Shown: positions 34,801-45,861 of the stretch, one piece after another
How positions within the stretch are numbered: the first letter of the stretch is position 1
Layout: each line of letters opens with the position of its first letter
Source: Branchiostoma floridae
Taxonomy: Eukaryota > Chordata > Leptocardii > Amphioxiformes > Branchiostomatidae
Direction: 5' to 3'
DNA: 64,000 nucleotides
Assembly (NCBI RefSeq): GCF_000003815.2
Contig: NC_049993.1
Span: 10,477,244-10,541,243 of the forward strand
Program-made: the position numbers and the translations under genes
Notes under the pieces: generated by a model
Told to the model about the DNA's origin: nothing
Seen by the model: the letters and a program-made list of their open reading frames with translations, nothing else
Database searches by the model: none

Positions 34801-37800
34801 AGTACTGTCATTAGACTAGTTAGTGTTCTCTGAGTCAGACATTCCGTGTGTAGACGATGCAATGTTTCTTATGATTTTCTGTCTTATCAAGTATAGTGCC
34901 GATGCAAGAACATGCTATCTGTGCAGCAAATATGGATAAATATACATTAATTTGTCATCTTTCCCACACGCAACCGTATTGTAGAAGGAAGCCATTCAGG
35001 TTTGCTCCTTAACTTCATAAGCACCACCTTGCACAAGTGCACATTTTCCATTGCTGCTATGCTGGCATACGCATGAGGGCGCTGCCGTGTATACCAGCTA
35101 CTTTTAACACTTGCATGCAGATCATAAATGCACTTCTGTACAAAACCGCACAATTTCGGAAATTTTCACAAAAAGTGGTTTCGTCATTTTACGATTGATG
35201 ACTCTACGATTGAATCATGCAGTCGATCCGAAGCCACACTGACTTGATTTTATGGATGACATCATTAAACAGAACAAAGTACCTCCTGAAAGACGCTACC
35301 TGGTGTTGTAATTGGTTTGTTAAACTTAATCTCTAAGCAGCTCTCTGCAATATCCACCTAGCCAAAGAATTTTCGAATGGACCCGTAAATTCTTTTTCTG
35401 GACAAAACCACCCAACCCCTCACACATATAAACACACCTACAGATAAAAAAGCAAAAAATATAATGTTTGGATTATTATCTATTGTGATCTTTTGTGATC
35501 TTGTATTAAGTAAAGAGCCAAAACTGATCAGAAAAATTGGGTGATTTCTACACATATCCTTACCCTACTCATAACGTACAAGATATGATGTAAACGTGCA
35601 TGTAGGTAGAGCTTCCACGGAGTTAATTGGACTCGTCGAGCGGTGATCCTGTTTTGTCCACTAGTGTTTTAAAAGCTTTTAAAGGTCATTCCAGATGTAT
35701 CTAAAGCCGTCCAGACCAGTTTGAAAAACAACACTCTGGCTTTAAACCTGATTATTGTATACCTTATCATTTTACAAGTAGGGACCATATACCCTATTAC
35801 AGCCTAATCTGCAGTACCGCTCCCGGCCGCAGCCAGAAAAGTGGCTAAAATGACCGTCAAATTTGTAAATTTCGGTCCTTTTGAGAATGGAAAAATCGTG
35901 CAAGGCTCTCAAAGGGTTTGATAGTTTAGAGCTTCATTGGTTATGATTTTTAAGAAAAATGATAAAGATATCAAGGATAATTCACAACCAAAACAATTGT
36001 TTATTAGCTGGTTAACGATATATTTCCTTTGCATGCTATCAATACAAGAAATTGTCGAGTTTGGAAGGGCTTTTGTCTCTCAATTTCCGGACTTCCATTC
36101 TAATTTTGTAAATCGCGAAGACGTCAAGCAAATGCGACGGTGTTTCTGTTTGTCGAACAATGGACCTACTGTCCTTTCAAAACTGTTGTAAGATGTATGA
36201 AATATCCAACGGTGCAATATAACATTGGACGCTTGGTGGAGCCGTTTGATGGGCTGAATTTTTGTTACAATGAGGCCTCTCAAACAAGACAACCTACCCC
36301 CACCTCTCATCGTTCTGTTGCGCAAGAACAGACTGGTTTCAAAGTGCTCACTCAGTGAATGTCATCCATAAAATCGAGAAAGTGTGACCTAACGTACGGC
36401 AACAACAAAAAAGCAACTCAGTACCATTGCCTGCATTTTTGTCAAAACGATCTATATTGACTGATGAAGCATTTCCTAGATCCTATTCACAGTTAAAACA
36501 TGGGCGTGTTCTTGTTTAGTAGTCTTGTGTGCTGACTTATTTATGCTCTGTCTAAGTGATTATGACGTGTATGAATGTTATAGAGCAGTGTTTATTTAGA
36601 TGTTATATAGTGGTATTTATTTGAATGTTACACAGTGGTGTTTATTTTGTTGTATATTCGCCGTGTGTTCTGTACATGGTAGTCCTCACATCACCATTGT
36701 AGGTATCGTACGTTTGTGAATAATGTCACCAAGTATGTTGCTGTGTTTACAAAACAGTGTCAATCACCTTGTACCGTTGTTTTGATGTGGATTATCGGTC
36801 ATTTGGGTGGGTATGTTGTTGTTTCCCTGTATGTATTGCAGCAAGGACCAATCAGATCACTGTATCAGAGCTACGCTTTAGGATATCCACGGTAAGTATT
36901 GAAGGCGGGGGGTGGGGTGGCAAAGGGAACAGGAAGGGGTACTGATATCAAGGGGTGGGATTCTGCCAAGTCAGAATAGGTGTCGACTATTGCCCGTTTT
37001 TTCGTCCATCCATTTGCAGAAGTTGGAGCTGGATGTTGGCCACTTCACGGGAGTGTTCGTACTGCTGCTGGCCGGGCTGGGCTGCGGCATTCTCACTCTC
37101 TTCATGGAGTTCATCATCCACAGGTTCCTCGTCCCGCGCCTGCGCACTAACGCCACCACCACGTGGTTAGCCATCAGTCAGGTAAGACCTTAAAGACTAT
37201 GTTATAAGAAAGCCCACAAACTTTATGAAGGGTTTCAAAAATTAGCGACAAAAACACAATGGACTTTGTGACATCGTTTTTATTTTCTACCCCATCCCCT
37301 ACTACAGTTGTCTTCAGCTAGCGTTCACTAACAAGCCAATTCACGGTTCAAACTGCGCATGCGCCGAGAGATGCAATGTGGGTAATATGTCAACGATGTA
37401 AGCTTCTAAATCCAACTTCTGAACAGTCCAGATTTTGATTCCTTATGGACCCTCGACTTTGATATTACTCATAATGTACCTTATGGCACATGCGCAATTC
37501 TATCCTTGAACTGGGTTATTGAAAGAATAAGACAGTTTCCATTGATAATTTCACTTAAAAGCTTGGACACGTTCTTCCGAGCTATATTTGAATATATCAG
37601 TCCACTGATGAATCTATGAGGTCCTATGTACCATGTTGTACTGATGCCGGATTGTCGCGTACAGAGGTTCCACCGTGCTCTGAAAACCAAACCGGCCAGA
37701 CGTGTCAACACAGCGACTTTCCTCAGAAACATCGGCATCTCCGGGCTCACGGGCAACCTGGGAAGGTAGGAAGGTTCATTAAGCAGGGTTCATATGTGCG

Positions 37801-38791
37801 TATACAAATGTGTATTCAAGTCCGTATGGGGTGCTGGTGAAATTCTAAGCCTCCAACAGGCTCCACAGGTCGCTAGAAAAATAGTAGAAATTGGACATGT
37901 ACAATATAGACACATAACATGCCAGAGACGTTAGCTATCCGAGGAATATGTATTTGTATGTATTTGTCCAATTTTTTTTTTTCCAGCGTCCCGTGGAGCC
38001 TGGTAGAGGCTATTACTTTATGCGGACCACATACGGACTTGAATAGACACACACACGTGTGAACCCACCTTTAGAAATGTAGTTAAAATGTCGACAGTAT
38101 TGGGGACAATGCGTTGCTACTGTTGTCTCTGAGATTTCTTTAAAATCTTGGTATGTTAACATCTCGCAGTTGTATCAAAATTGACATGCAGTACGAAGTA
38201 CAAACCTTCTTCCTATTTCCTTTGCACATTTGCAAGTGATGATTTGGTGGTGAAAAATAACTTACCATACTCATCTTGCCCAGGCCACCATCTTCTTTCC
38301 GAGATAGCCGTGCAGAAGAGGAATTCTATGACTTTTATAAGATTCTCAGCGACACTTCCAAGACGCCACTCAATAACGTCAATTTTCAGAAACTCAGTAC
38401 CATCGTCACCAAAATAAACAGCGCCAAACAGTCGAACATTGCCATCCAAACCGATGACGTAGAAGACATTGTAAACCATCAACTCAGAGACATAGACGCC
38501 AACATACAACTGCGCCTGCGCGTCTTCGAACGTGATCTGCACGACATGCGTGAGCGTCTTGCGCAGGCGCTGAGAGAAAAGGAGGAGTTACTGCGCAGAC
38601 TCGCCGTCCTGGAGAACCCCACCGCGCGTGCGCAGATGGAGACGCCTCTAGTGAACGGCTCGCCGGTCGTGATCCGGTGTATCTGCGGCTGCGCGGAGTG
38701 TAACGTGTGCAACAGAAAAATCACGACGTTCGAAAATGACCAGAATTTGTTCAATCAGAACCCTAAAGAACAAACGGCATGCGACGAGTGA
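16816..38791 (+). CDS. GRIN3-like: NMDA-type ionotropic glutamate receptor subunit, GluN3-like (ten exons, 1056 aa)
   Basis: This is a plasma-membrane cation-channel subunit; vertebrate GluN3 binds glycine and modifies NMDA receptors. Exons: 16816-17211, 30199-30797, 31254-31390, 32022-32757, 33197-33320, 33668-33813, 34206-34467, 37020-37181, 37665-37765 and 38284-38791, 3171 nt in one frame. Met1 is the only in-frame ATG before a hydrophobic signal ([15 protein letters not shown]). Residues 1-~390 form the amino-terminal domain. S1 has [11 protein letters not shown] (403-413), CCYGLC (455-460) and the GluN3-type SFTI with Arg518. M1 is ~556-575. The pore segment is LFSHTVATK (607-615). M3 has [10 protein letters not shown] (639-648). 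S2 has GTVRHSS (675-681) and LDAFIMD with Asp723. M4 is ~811-833. SQRFHRAL follows M4, as in GluN3A. The tail has a coiled coil (~949-999) and a Cys cluster (1020-1030). Intron 5 starts with GC. Length fits GluN3A/B; a single pre-duplication orthologue is inferred. Confidence 0.9.
26502..26522 (+). promoter_or_regulatory. RE1/NRSE-like motif (candidate)
   Basis: TTCAGCACC, two bases, GGAC and a terminal CC match the REST/NRSF element. The left half is perfect and the right half has mismatches at the AG and G positions. It lies in intron 1 of a neuronal-type receptor gene. A chance match is possible. Confidence 0.25.
27262..27432. mobile_element. Inverted-repeat element family 2 (MITE-like)
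   Basis: The ends form an inverted repeat: TCTCCAAGCAGAGGTTTG at the left, and its complement at the right. Further matching arm pieces are CTCCGGCT, AGCCGTT and GGCTTTCT. The element is about 171 bp, has no coding capacity and is flanked by A/T-rich sequence. Related pieces lie at 14711-14785 and 48398-48475. Confidence 0.75.
27834..28028. mobile_element. Inverted-repeat element family 1, copy A (right end missing)
   Basis: It begins AGGTGGTATCTCACTGCACT, continues with GTTCGTTCACTGCGGCACTG and the internal GAAGACAACAAAATACACA, and stops at GAACCCCA. The other copies continue there into the right terminal repeat. It is therefore a truncated copy of the elements at 31441, 48494 and 56211. 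Confidence 0.8.
29728..29766. repeat. Perfect 17-bp-arm hairpin
   Basis: AAAAGTTTAGCTCTCTT is followed by a 5-nt loop (AATAG) and the exact reverse complement. It lies 430 bp before exon 2 of the GluN3-like gene. It is shorter than a typical microRNA precursor stem and no similar copy was seen elsewhere in the window. Confidence 0.9.
30016..30050 (+). promoter_or_regulatory. Pair of GTCACGTGAC E-boxes
   Basis: Two identical 10-bp palindromes (30016-30025 and 30041-30050) are spaced 25 bp apart, about 150-180 bp before exon 2 of the GluN3-like gene. GTCACGTGAC is the binding sequence of bHLH-zip factors such as USF and TFEB/MITF. A role as an internal promoter is inference only. Confidence 0.35.
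31441..31669. mobile_element. Inverted-repeat element family 1, copy B
   Basis: It lies in intron 3 of the GluN3-like gene. Ends are AAAGGTGGA and TCCACCTTT. Inside are GCGGCACTGCGGGGTTCG at the left and its complementary run (CGAACCCCGCAGTGCC) at the right. The central stretch matches GTTTTGTGTATTTTGTTGT, the reverse of the centre of copies A and C. Confidence 0.85.
33913..33976. repeat. 22-bp tandem repeat, about three copies
   Basis: The unit CAATTCTATATAGTCTGC plus TATA or CATA is repeated nearly exactly, in intron 6 of the GluN3-like gene. Confidence 0.85.
36572..36649. repeat. Imperfect ~26-bp tandem repeat
   Basis: Three degenerate units of the form GAATGTTAYA, CAGTGGTGTTTATTT lie in intron 7 of the GluN3-like gene. 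Confidence 0.65.
37846..38015. mobile_element. Inverted-repeat element family 4 (MITE-like)
   Basis: The left end is TAAGCCTCCAACAGGCTCCA and the right end is GTGGAGCCTGGTAGAGGCTA, nearly complementary over about 25 bp. It is about 170 bp, has no coding capacity, and lies in intron 9 of the GluN3-like gene. Confidence 0.65.
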
Positions 38792-38811
38792 CGTCCTGTG
38801 GTTCGTCCTTC

Positions 38812-38817
38812 AATAAA
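38812..38817 (+). terminator. Poly(A) signal of the GluN3-like gene
   Basis: AATAAA starts 21 nt after the TGA stop. This implies a very short 3' UTR if it is the site used. Confidence 0.65.
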
Positions 38818-41800
38818 CACCGTAAATTCCACGACTCTTCCCGATATGGGTGTACATGGATTCAATCGAGGGGACAGCCGGGGTGCCTCAGCTAGCCTTG
38901 CGACATTTCTGTCAGTGTCACATTCTGTGTCACCTTTTGAATGGGAACAACGCAGCGCGGATACGGATGGTGGATAATATTCGTCACAACCAGGAAAGCC
39001 TTACTGTTCACATGGGATTATCATCAACGATAAGGAACTGTCGTTCTGGGATTTCTCGCTAGATGACGCACATGTCCGTGTAAGATGACCGCCGCGTTGA
39101 ACTTCAACTACAAATACTCTTGAGATACGAATGAGTGGACAGTTGAACACATAGGTATTGTTCAGCAGCCTATATGCCTGGCTACTCGCTCCCCCTAGCG
39201 GTATCTAACGCCTTTGCAGTGCCGTGGTAAGTTGAAGACTTGTGCTCAAGTTTGTCAACCTTCATTGATTCTCTATCTGGAGATACAGGTAGGTTCCTGT
39301 TACTTGTCAATAATGTACATATGTATCACAGAGATTTAAGAAGACTGTAAATTTCTTGTATAGACGTAAACAAGACTGCTAACTTCTCGACTTCAAGACG
39401 ATCGCCAAAGTTGTCTTTAGCTACAAGCACAACATACACAGTGGAAATGATAACTAGCTGATGCTAACTGTTTAAACCACTGATAAGGTAATTAGTTACC
39501 GATGAAGTAGTAGTTAGCCTTAATGCTTTGAAGGTTACACAAATTGTTCTACCAAAACTTGAAGAAATCTACTCTTGGACACAACTAGACAATTTATGAA
39601 TGGGACACTAGATAGTGAAATCAGCTCTTTTATTTCGGGCTTCAATGTCGACCATTTAAAAGGGCGAATATATCTTACCCTTAAGTTCACGTTCTGTATT
39701 ACCAAAGAAGGGTCGAGCTCTACCCTGTGTAATAAGAAATGTGTCATGATATATTCTATGCCTATATCAACTCCAACATCTTTAAATCCAGAGACTGTTG
39801 GAAACTATGATAGAAAAGAAATACGTGTATCTAATGCTAACAACGTGGCAGTAGGGGATAGTCTGATACCTGCTCTGTCGAGTATCATGCAATATTCTTG
39901 TAGACAATAATCAAATAAAAAGTATTTGATATGGATAGATTTTGGAAAATGTTCCTGACAAAATCTGATTTATCTCGCTCCACAATACATATCAATACGC
40001 CGGTCTACCGTAGATATGTACATGAGTATTTTAAGAGTGTACATGTATATGTACAGAAACGTATAAACTTATAGAAAGGCATGGTATGGTGCACCATGTT
40101 TTATTTGCTTCCAGATGACCCTGAGGAAAACTACATTGTATATAATGTAGACCTTCTATGCGTATTCTACATTAGACATCACCAAAGGAAAGACAGTTTT
40201 GTAGTCTGTTTAGTCTTCTTTTCTGAGCTAGAGAGAGGGTGTGCTGAAGACGTCATGTCCGGCACCTGTCCTTGGTGCTGAAACCACCAGTAGTACTTAG
40301 TGTCAGGGTGTCTGTCAGGATATGGGCCGTCAATCGTAATTAAAATGTGGCCGAATAAACTATCAACATCAGTTTTAACAATGTATGGCATAAAGTATTG
40401 CATTTTCATGTCGTAAAGTACTGTATTTTTGTGGACCACGTGACTCTATGAAGCTCCAAACAGCTAGTGCTCTCTTCCGGACGACACTGAGATGTGATGG
40501 GCTGTCAGGGGGACAGGGTCAGACAGGGTTGTGAAAAAAGCATTTTGTGAAGGATGTTTGGTATCCGCATCCTCAAGTCTATCATGACTTTCCCCTTTGT
40601 GGCGGACTGCCGCGTGATCTTTAAGGAAGGCATTCGATATTTTGTCCGTATCTCAAGCTTCATCCCAGGAAGTTCTTCTTGGTACCATAGGAAGATGTCA
40701 GGATTTTATTTTGACAAAAAACCTAGTAGGAATTTTCAAAAATTTGTTGCCACAATTTTAAATCGTGGCTTATTCTTGCCTCCAGGTATGCACTGTAGCC
40801 CAGCTGCTTGCGTACCCCCACATGTCCCTTCTTGGTTTACCCCAAACGTCAATCACACCCCGGATAACCTGAGTCCTCGTCTGGTAAAACCGAAATGAAG
40901 TGGGATCGATGTGGCGCTATATCCCGGCATACAGGGAATAATCAATACCATATTTCCTGAGCGACACTAGATGGAAATTAAATTCTGTGCGATTTTATTT
41001 CTAACGTTCTAGACAAGAGATATTTGTTAAAACTGTGCTATCTTTGGTAAAATATTGAACCATGCGTCCTAACTTATCTATAACAGGGAATAAATGGAAC
41101 ATTTGTCTCAATCTCTTGTATTCTAACATAAAGTATTCACTTCCTTCCCAGATGTTCCTTATTCAGGTTTAAAGCGTAGATTGTAGGCAGAAACATAGCT
41201 TATGGAGAATAGCAACCTTTCAATATGTTACAGTTCGCCGTGATGTTAGACGAGCATTGAATAGTAACTACGCACACCATATTACGTAACATAACTCTTG
41301 CGCAGATTCGTCCTAGGTTGAATGTCATATCATTCACTTATTCTTAGATATATTCAGTAAATTTGCAAGGCTACCACGTTAGTTCATGACAACCTGCGTT
41401 ATCATCATGAATACGAGAAGAGGGGACATTTTTCCCTGACTTGTTTCACGGTTGAGCCCTAAGAAATATTGATCGAGCCACATATCTGACGCCGATGTAC
41501 GTTGTTCCTTATTCCATGTACACCGGTCGAAAGTCTTCTTCCAAAACCCTATCGATTTCATCTTGTCCTATAAATAGCTTTCTGTTCACCCTAAAGCCGC
41601 CAGATGCTTAGATGCACTCAAAAGGGTCAGATACAGGGAACCCGGATGATAAGGGATTTACAGTGAAAGTGGAAAAGGTCAATTTCAAGATATTTTCTGC
41701 TTGGTTTGAGCGGTGTAGAAGCTCACTGAAATTGATTACCAAATTTATGTAATCATATTGCTCTTATAGATAGACTTTATTCCTAGACAATGGAATTAGT

Positions 41801-43503
41801 AAAGCTGTAGCTGGAGTTAATTTTGACATAGGAGTCGGGTATGATATACTCTGCCGCCATGACCAAAATCAAGTGCACAACACTGCCAAACATACGATCA
41901 TGGTTCTATTTTTACTAGTATTGTGTCATAAGTATGTCCTCTTTCATTCAATCAAAGCTTTACCTCGAGGCCGATACTGGCTACTTAAAAAGAGCATCAT
42001 TAGACAACAGACGACAATTACTGTTCTCTCGGCACCGCTTAGCCGATATTGCCCGAAGATTGATGGCCGTGATAACCTTTAATTAATTGGAACTAGCGAG
42101 CGAAACGCGGCTGGAAAGAAATCCTATTAAGTGCAATACCCTTTCATTAGCTGACGGTCAAGGTCGGAAATAGTTTAATGTACTCTCGGCCTACGTCACG
42201 TTTGTCATTGTTTACTTCTGCGCATGACATGAAAATGCAACTTGGCTATTGCTTATAGGCCCCATGTAGAACAGGAATCACTAAAACTGATGACAAAACT
42301 CATCAGACATAAATGACCACAGAATAACTCAGATATTGAGGCAGTTCTGAGTTAGAAGCGAGCAAACATACTATCTCAAAGACCTATCGATTATTTGTAG
42401 TAATTGAGACACTTTAAACTATACAAAACCGTCTTACAGCATGTAATAGTACAGGACATATAGATGTTTTATTTGTGTGCATATAACATAAACTACGAGG
42501 CAGCTATAGACGTTGCTGTCTGTGCTGTCACATAGAATGTTCCTCCTTCTCTGCTTGATAAAAGAGAAATGGCTCTTACTCACATCACCCCCTGAAGTGT
42601 TATCTAAAGCGTGCGTCAACATCCGCCATTTTTCTTCTCCTTTGTTGTCAAAGGCATATCGGCTTCCCGGCAGCCCCCGCGCCAATCTGCAGCCCGGTGA
42701 TAGCGGTGCACCCTGGGCGGCGCTCCAAACCCTACAGAAATGTTATCAACCAGCGCGCTGCTGGAATACTAAGGAGGGAGGAGGAAGGGACTGTTCAATC
42801 TTCCTCGGTGAAGTCTTAAAGAACATTTTTGCACGTTGTGTTGCGTGAAGATTGGGGCAAAGCAAAAAGTTTCGAAAACTGGGCTTTTTTCACTCTAGAT
42901 GAAACCAACATCAAAGGATTATACTTCTTTATGTTTCAGATTCAGGGCAAATATCAATTAGACAATAATGATGAACAATCCTCACAATAACCAGATCCTA
43001 TACTTCAGTACTTATAAACGGAACTTTGTATCTCGACTATACTATTGGTCAGTCATTCCAACATGAAGAAGAGCAGAGAGCAGCAGCTAGAGACGGATGA
43101 AATTTTCATATTTATTGCTTTGTTCGTTTTAATCTTTAAAATAGATTTGTGCTAAAGCCATTCATACTCTTCATTTCTTGTCTCAAGCCAGTTATTTCTT
43201 CTGATTACGTCACCAGGAATAAAAACTACTTTGGGAAATTGCGCAGCATGACTTATAGCCTCAGATTCGTAACGTAGCCGTTTAAACCTGCGCGTCCTCC
43301 AATGAAACTTTGGACCGCCGGCTTGACGGAATGATGGGGCTTAATTTGGTAGATAATGCGCGCATTGATTCCCGGGTGCATTACTCAAACGAAGATGAAT
43401 GCTGAAGTAAGCAGCCTATTCGGCGACGGTGGGTGTCAGACCGGCACTATCGTGGCGTTCAGCGTATTTTGTCCGTTAGGGGCAGCCGTATCTTACCTCT
43501 ATG

Positions 43504-43718
43504 CACTTCCGGGACCCACCATTAGTTCATTATGTACCGCAGGAATCTTGTACAACCCGCGGTCATATTTTCAAAGGAGTGCAGATAAAAGAAATTTTTC
43601 TTTGCTGTCTACACTTCCGGGACCAACCATTGGTCCATGAAATGTGATAAGAATCTGAAACAGCCGGCGGTCATATTTTCAAAGAACTTGATGGAAGATA
43701 AGAAATTTTCCCCAAACT
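43504..43718. repeat. 108-bp tandem duplication
   Basis: Two diverged units, starting at 43504 and 43612, share CACTTCCGGGACC, AACCATT/ACCATT and GCGGTCATATTTTCAAAG in order. Each unit begins with an ETS-type ACTTCCGG core. Confidence 0.7.
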
Positions 43719-45249
43719 TAGTTTCATGTCGGCAGCTATAGTATGACGCACATACAGACATTGATGGGTTGATTTATGTGTTGTTTGCATGCATACATGG
43801 GTTACATTAGATGTAACATATTCAGACCAGTAGTCCCAGTGATTTTGTCCCCGTGATTGTGTCCTCTCGGGGCGATTTGCCCCCCTCCCCAGGGTCAAAT
43901 TTTTTAGTGGTTTTGTCCACCGTCCAAGCCAAACCCGCCAGCGATTTCGCCTCTACCTCGCTCCCTCTTGTGATCCCCGATTGAAAACTGTTTTTAAAGA
44001 AGTTGCTCAGTCCAAATAACAAAATGCATTTCAGCATGGGTGGATAAGGTTGATACATAATTCCAACCATCTTAGTAACATAATGGTACGCCTATTACTA
44101 GTGTGTGGATTGTTTAAACGACCAGAAGGGGCCGGTTGTAGCATTTCTTGTTCATCGTGAATATCCATGTGTTGGGTCACGTATTTCCTTTTAATTTATG
44201 ATTTTGCTTTCTTTTGAGTGTTGATATGGTATTTTTCGTTCATTTTTAGACTTCAATAATCCGTCTCTGTTTTACGGCCCATTCTTTTTGGTTAAGAATT
44301 AAGGACAAGGCGTATTAGAATTATGAGTTTTCGTGAATAATTCTAGTCGCTGTGTATGGGAGACATGTAGACTATGCTTTGACATATTTGCTCTTTGTGG
44401 TAAACCTTAGCTATTAAGAATCCGATCGCGCTTGACCAACTTCAGCTTGGATTATATGAGAACTCGAGCAATTGCATGGAGGATATACAGAACATTCTAC
44501 TTACTTCATACTATACAGAATACGGCTGAGAAATAAGGGGTTGGTGGTGGCGAAATCTCCAGAGTGGGTGGCGCGAGATCACACCGGGCTTTTTTTGGGC
44601 ATCCTGGGTTCTGGTGATCAGGCACCTGTAACTCCTAAACTAGGTACTGTATAAACATTTAGGTTTGGACCTACCAGCAAAACTGTAAATTGATTTGCAA
44701 GATAAAGAAAACCTATTCATTCCACAAGGACAATCAATTAAGGAAACCAGACGAGAACCATGTTTGACTTCTCCATCGTTCAAAGACTCTACCCTTGACA
44801 AGCGCAGTGTTTTTAATAGATTGTGGACTTATCAGGTGAGCCAAAAGGCTAGTGAAGCACTTTAAAGTTCCACCGTTAGATACCCCGTATTCATCATTTT
44901 TATTTTCTAATCGTTCCGTAGAGACATATTACGGCAAAGGCTAGTGAAAATGCCGAACCAACGGGTACTTCAGAGATTTGCGTTTCAATCTTCTGTATCC
45001 AGTTAAAAAAAAACATATATGATAAACTACACTGCGAAAACCTTTTCCAGAAGGATACCTGCATACAGTAGTAGGGAGAGTTGGGTAAATTGTATTTCAG
45101 TTGAACTCCAAAACAAAAAAAAATTCCTGGAAAATCTTTGATTAAGCATGCCTAGTACGTGTTTGGCAGAATAAGGTCCTGAAGTAGCGATATACTCGTA
45201 TCTGTTGTCATGTAAACACCACTGATATGGCCAGATTGATGCTATACCG

Positions 45250-45272
45250 CCGTATCTGTGTCACAGATACGG
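45250..45272. repeat. 23-bp palindrome
   Basis: CCGTATCTGTG, a central T, and the exact complement CACAGATACGG. Confidence 0.85.
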
Positions 45273-45677
45273 TGATATATGTATATGACTTTACTATGAG
45301 CAATGGTGTTGCGATACAGTAGGCGTGAGTTGAGAAATCGCTCAATGGTGACACAAACATTGATAGATCATCATGTGGCTGTAAATTGCTCGCCCTAAGC
45401 CCTTCATCAGGTGGAAACACTATGCCCTAGTCTATGTCCAAATGATCATGTACTCTTCAGGGAGCTTTTTATGATGCGAGTACCTATTCTGATGGATATC
45501 TATGGCGTTTATATAGGGCAAGGTCGTATATCTTCTTGCTCTGAAGAATATTATGGCCTTGATGATATTATATGAATGTAGACTCAGAACAAGAGACCAT
45601 ACCAAGGTCAGTTGATACGAGAAGCTAGTTTCTGCATTTGTATTAAAGGAATGATAGGTCTTTATCAACTACGTAAC

Positions 45678-45861
45678 TAAGGGCGCAGTCACATAAGTCA
45701 TTTAGGGCAGGAAGATAATCATGCACGTCTCCTGCAAAGTTCAACTGTTGTGGCAGACAAAATGATATTTTTGGATCCATGTCGGTGGTTGGTTTCGTCA
45801 TAGTTTGATTGAAAATCCTAAGGTATCAAAATCGTACGACGACCTATGATACCGCGCCTTA
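45678..45861. mobile_element. Inverted-repeat element family 3, copy 1
   Basis: The ends are TAAGGGCGCAGTCA and a degraded ACCGCGCCTTA. The interior shares CAAAGTTCAACTG, TGGATCCATGTCGGTGGTTGG and CAAAATCGT, in reverse order and orientation, with the element at 50537-50754. Confidence 0.75.

Noticed and set aside
36842-36891. Exon-like 50-nt segment (acceptor gcag, donor gtaagt, reading [15 protein letters not shown]) between receptor exons 7 and 8
   Set aside because: It is not a multiple of three between two phase-0 junctions. Joining exon 7 directly to exon 8 gives a linker the same length as in vertebrate GluN3.
39575-39910. 111-codon plus-strand frame downstream of the receptor gene
   Set aside because: It starts at TTG, lacks a domain and lies in A/T-rich intergenic DNA.
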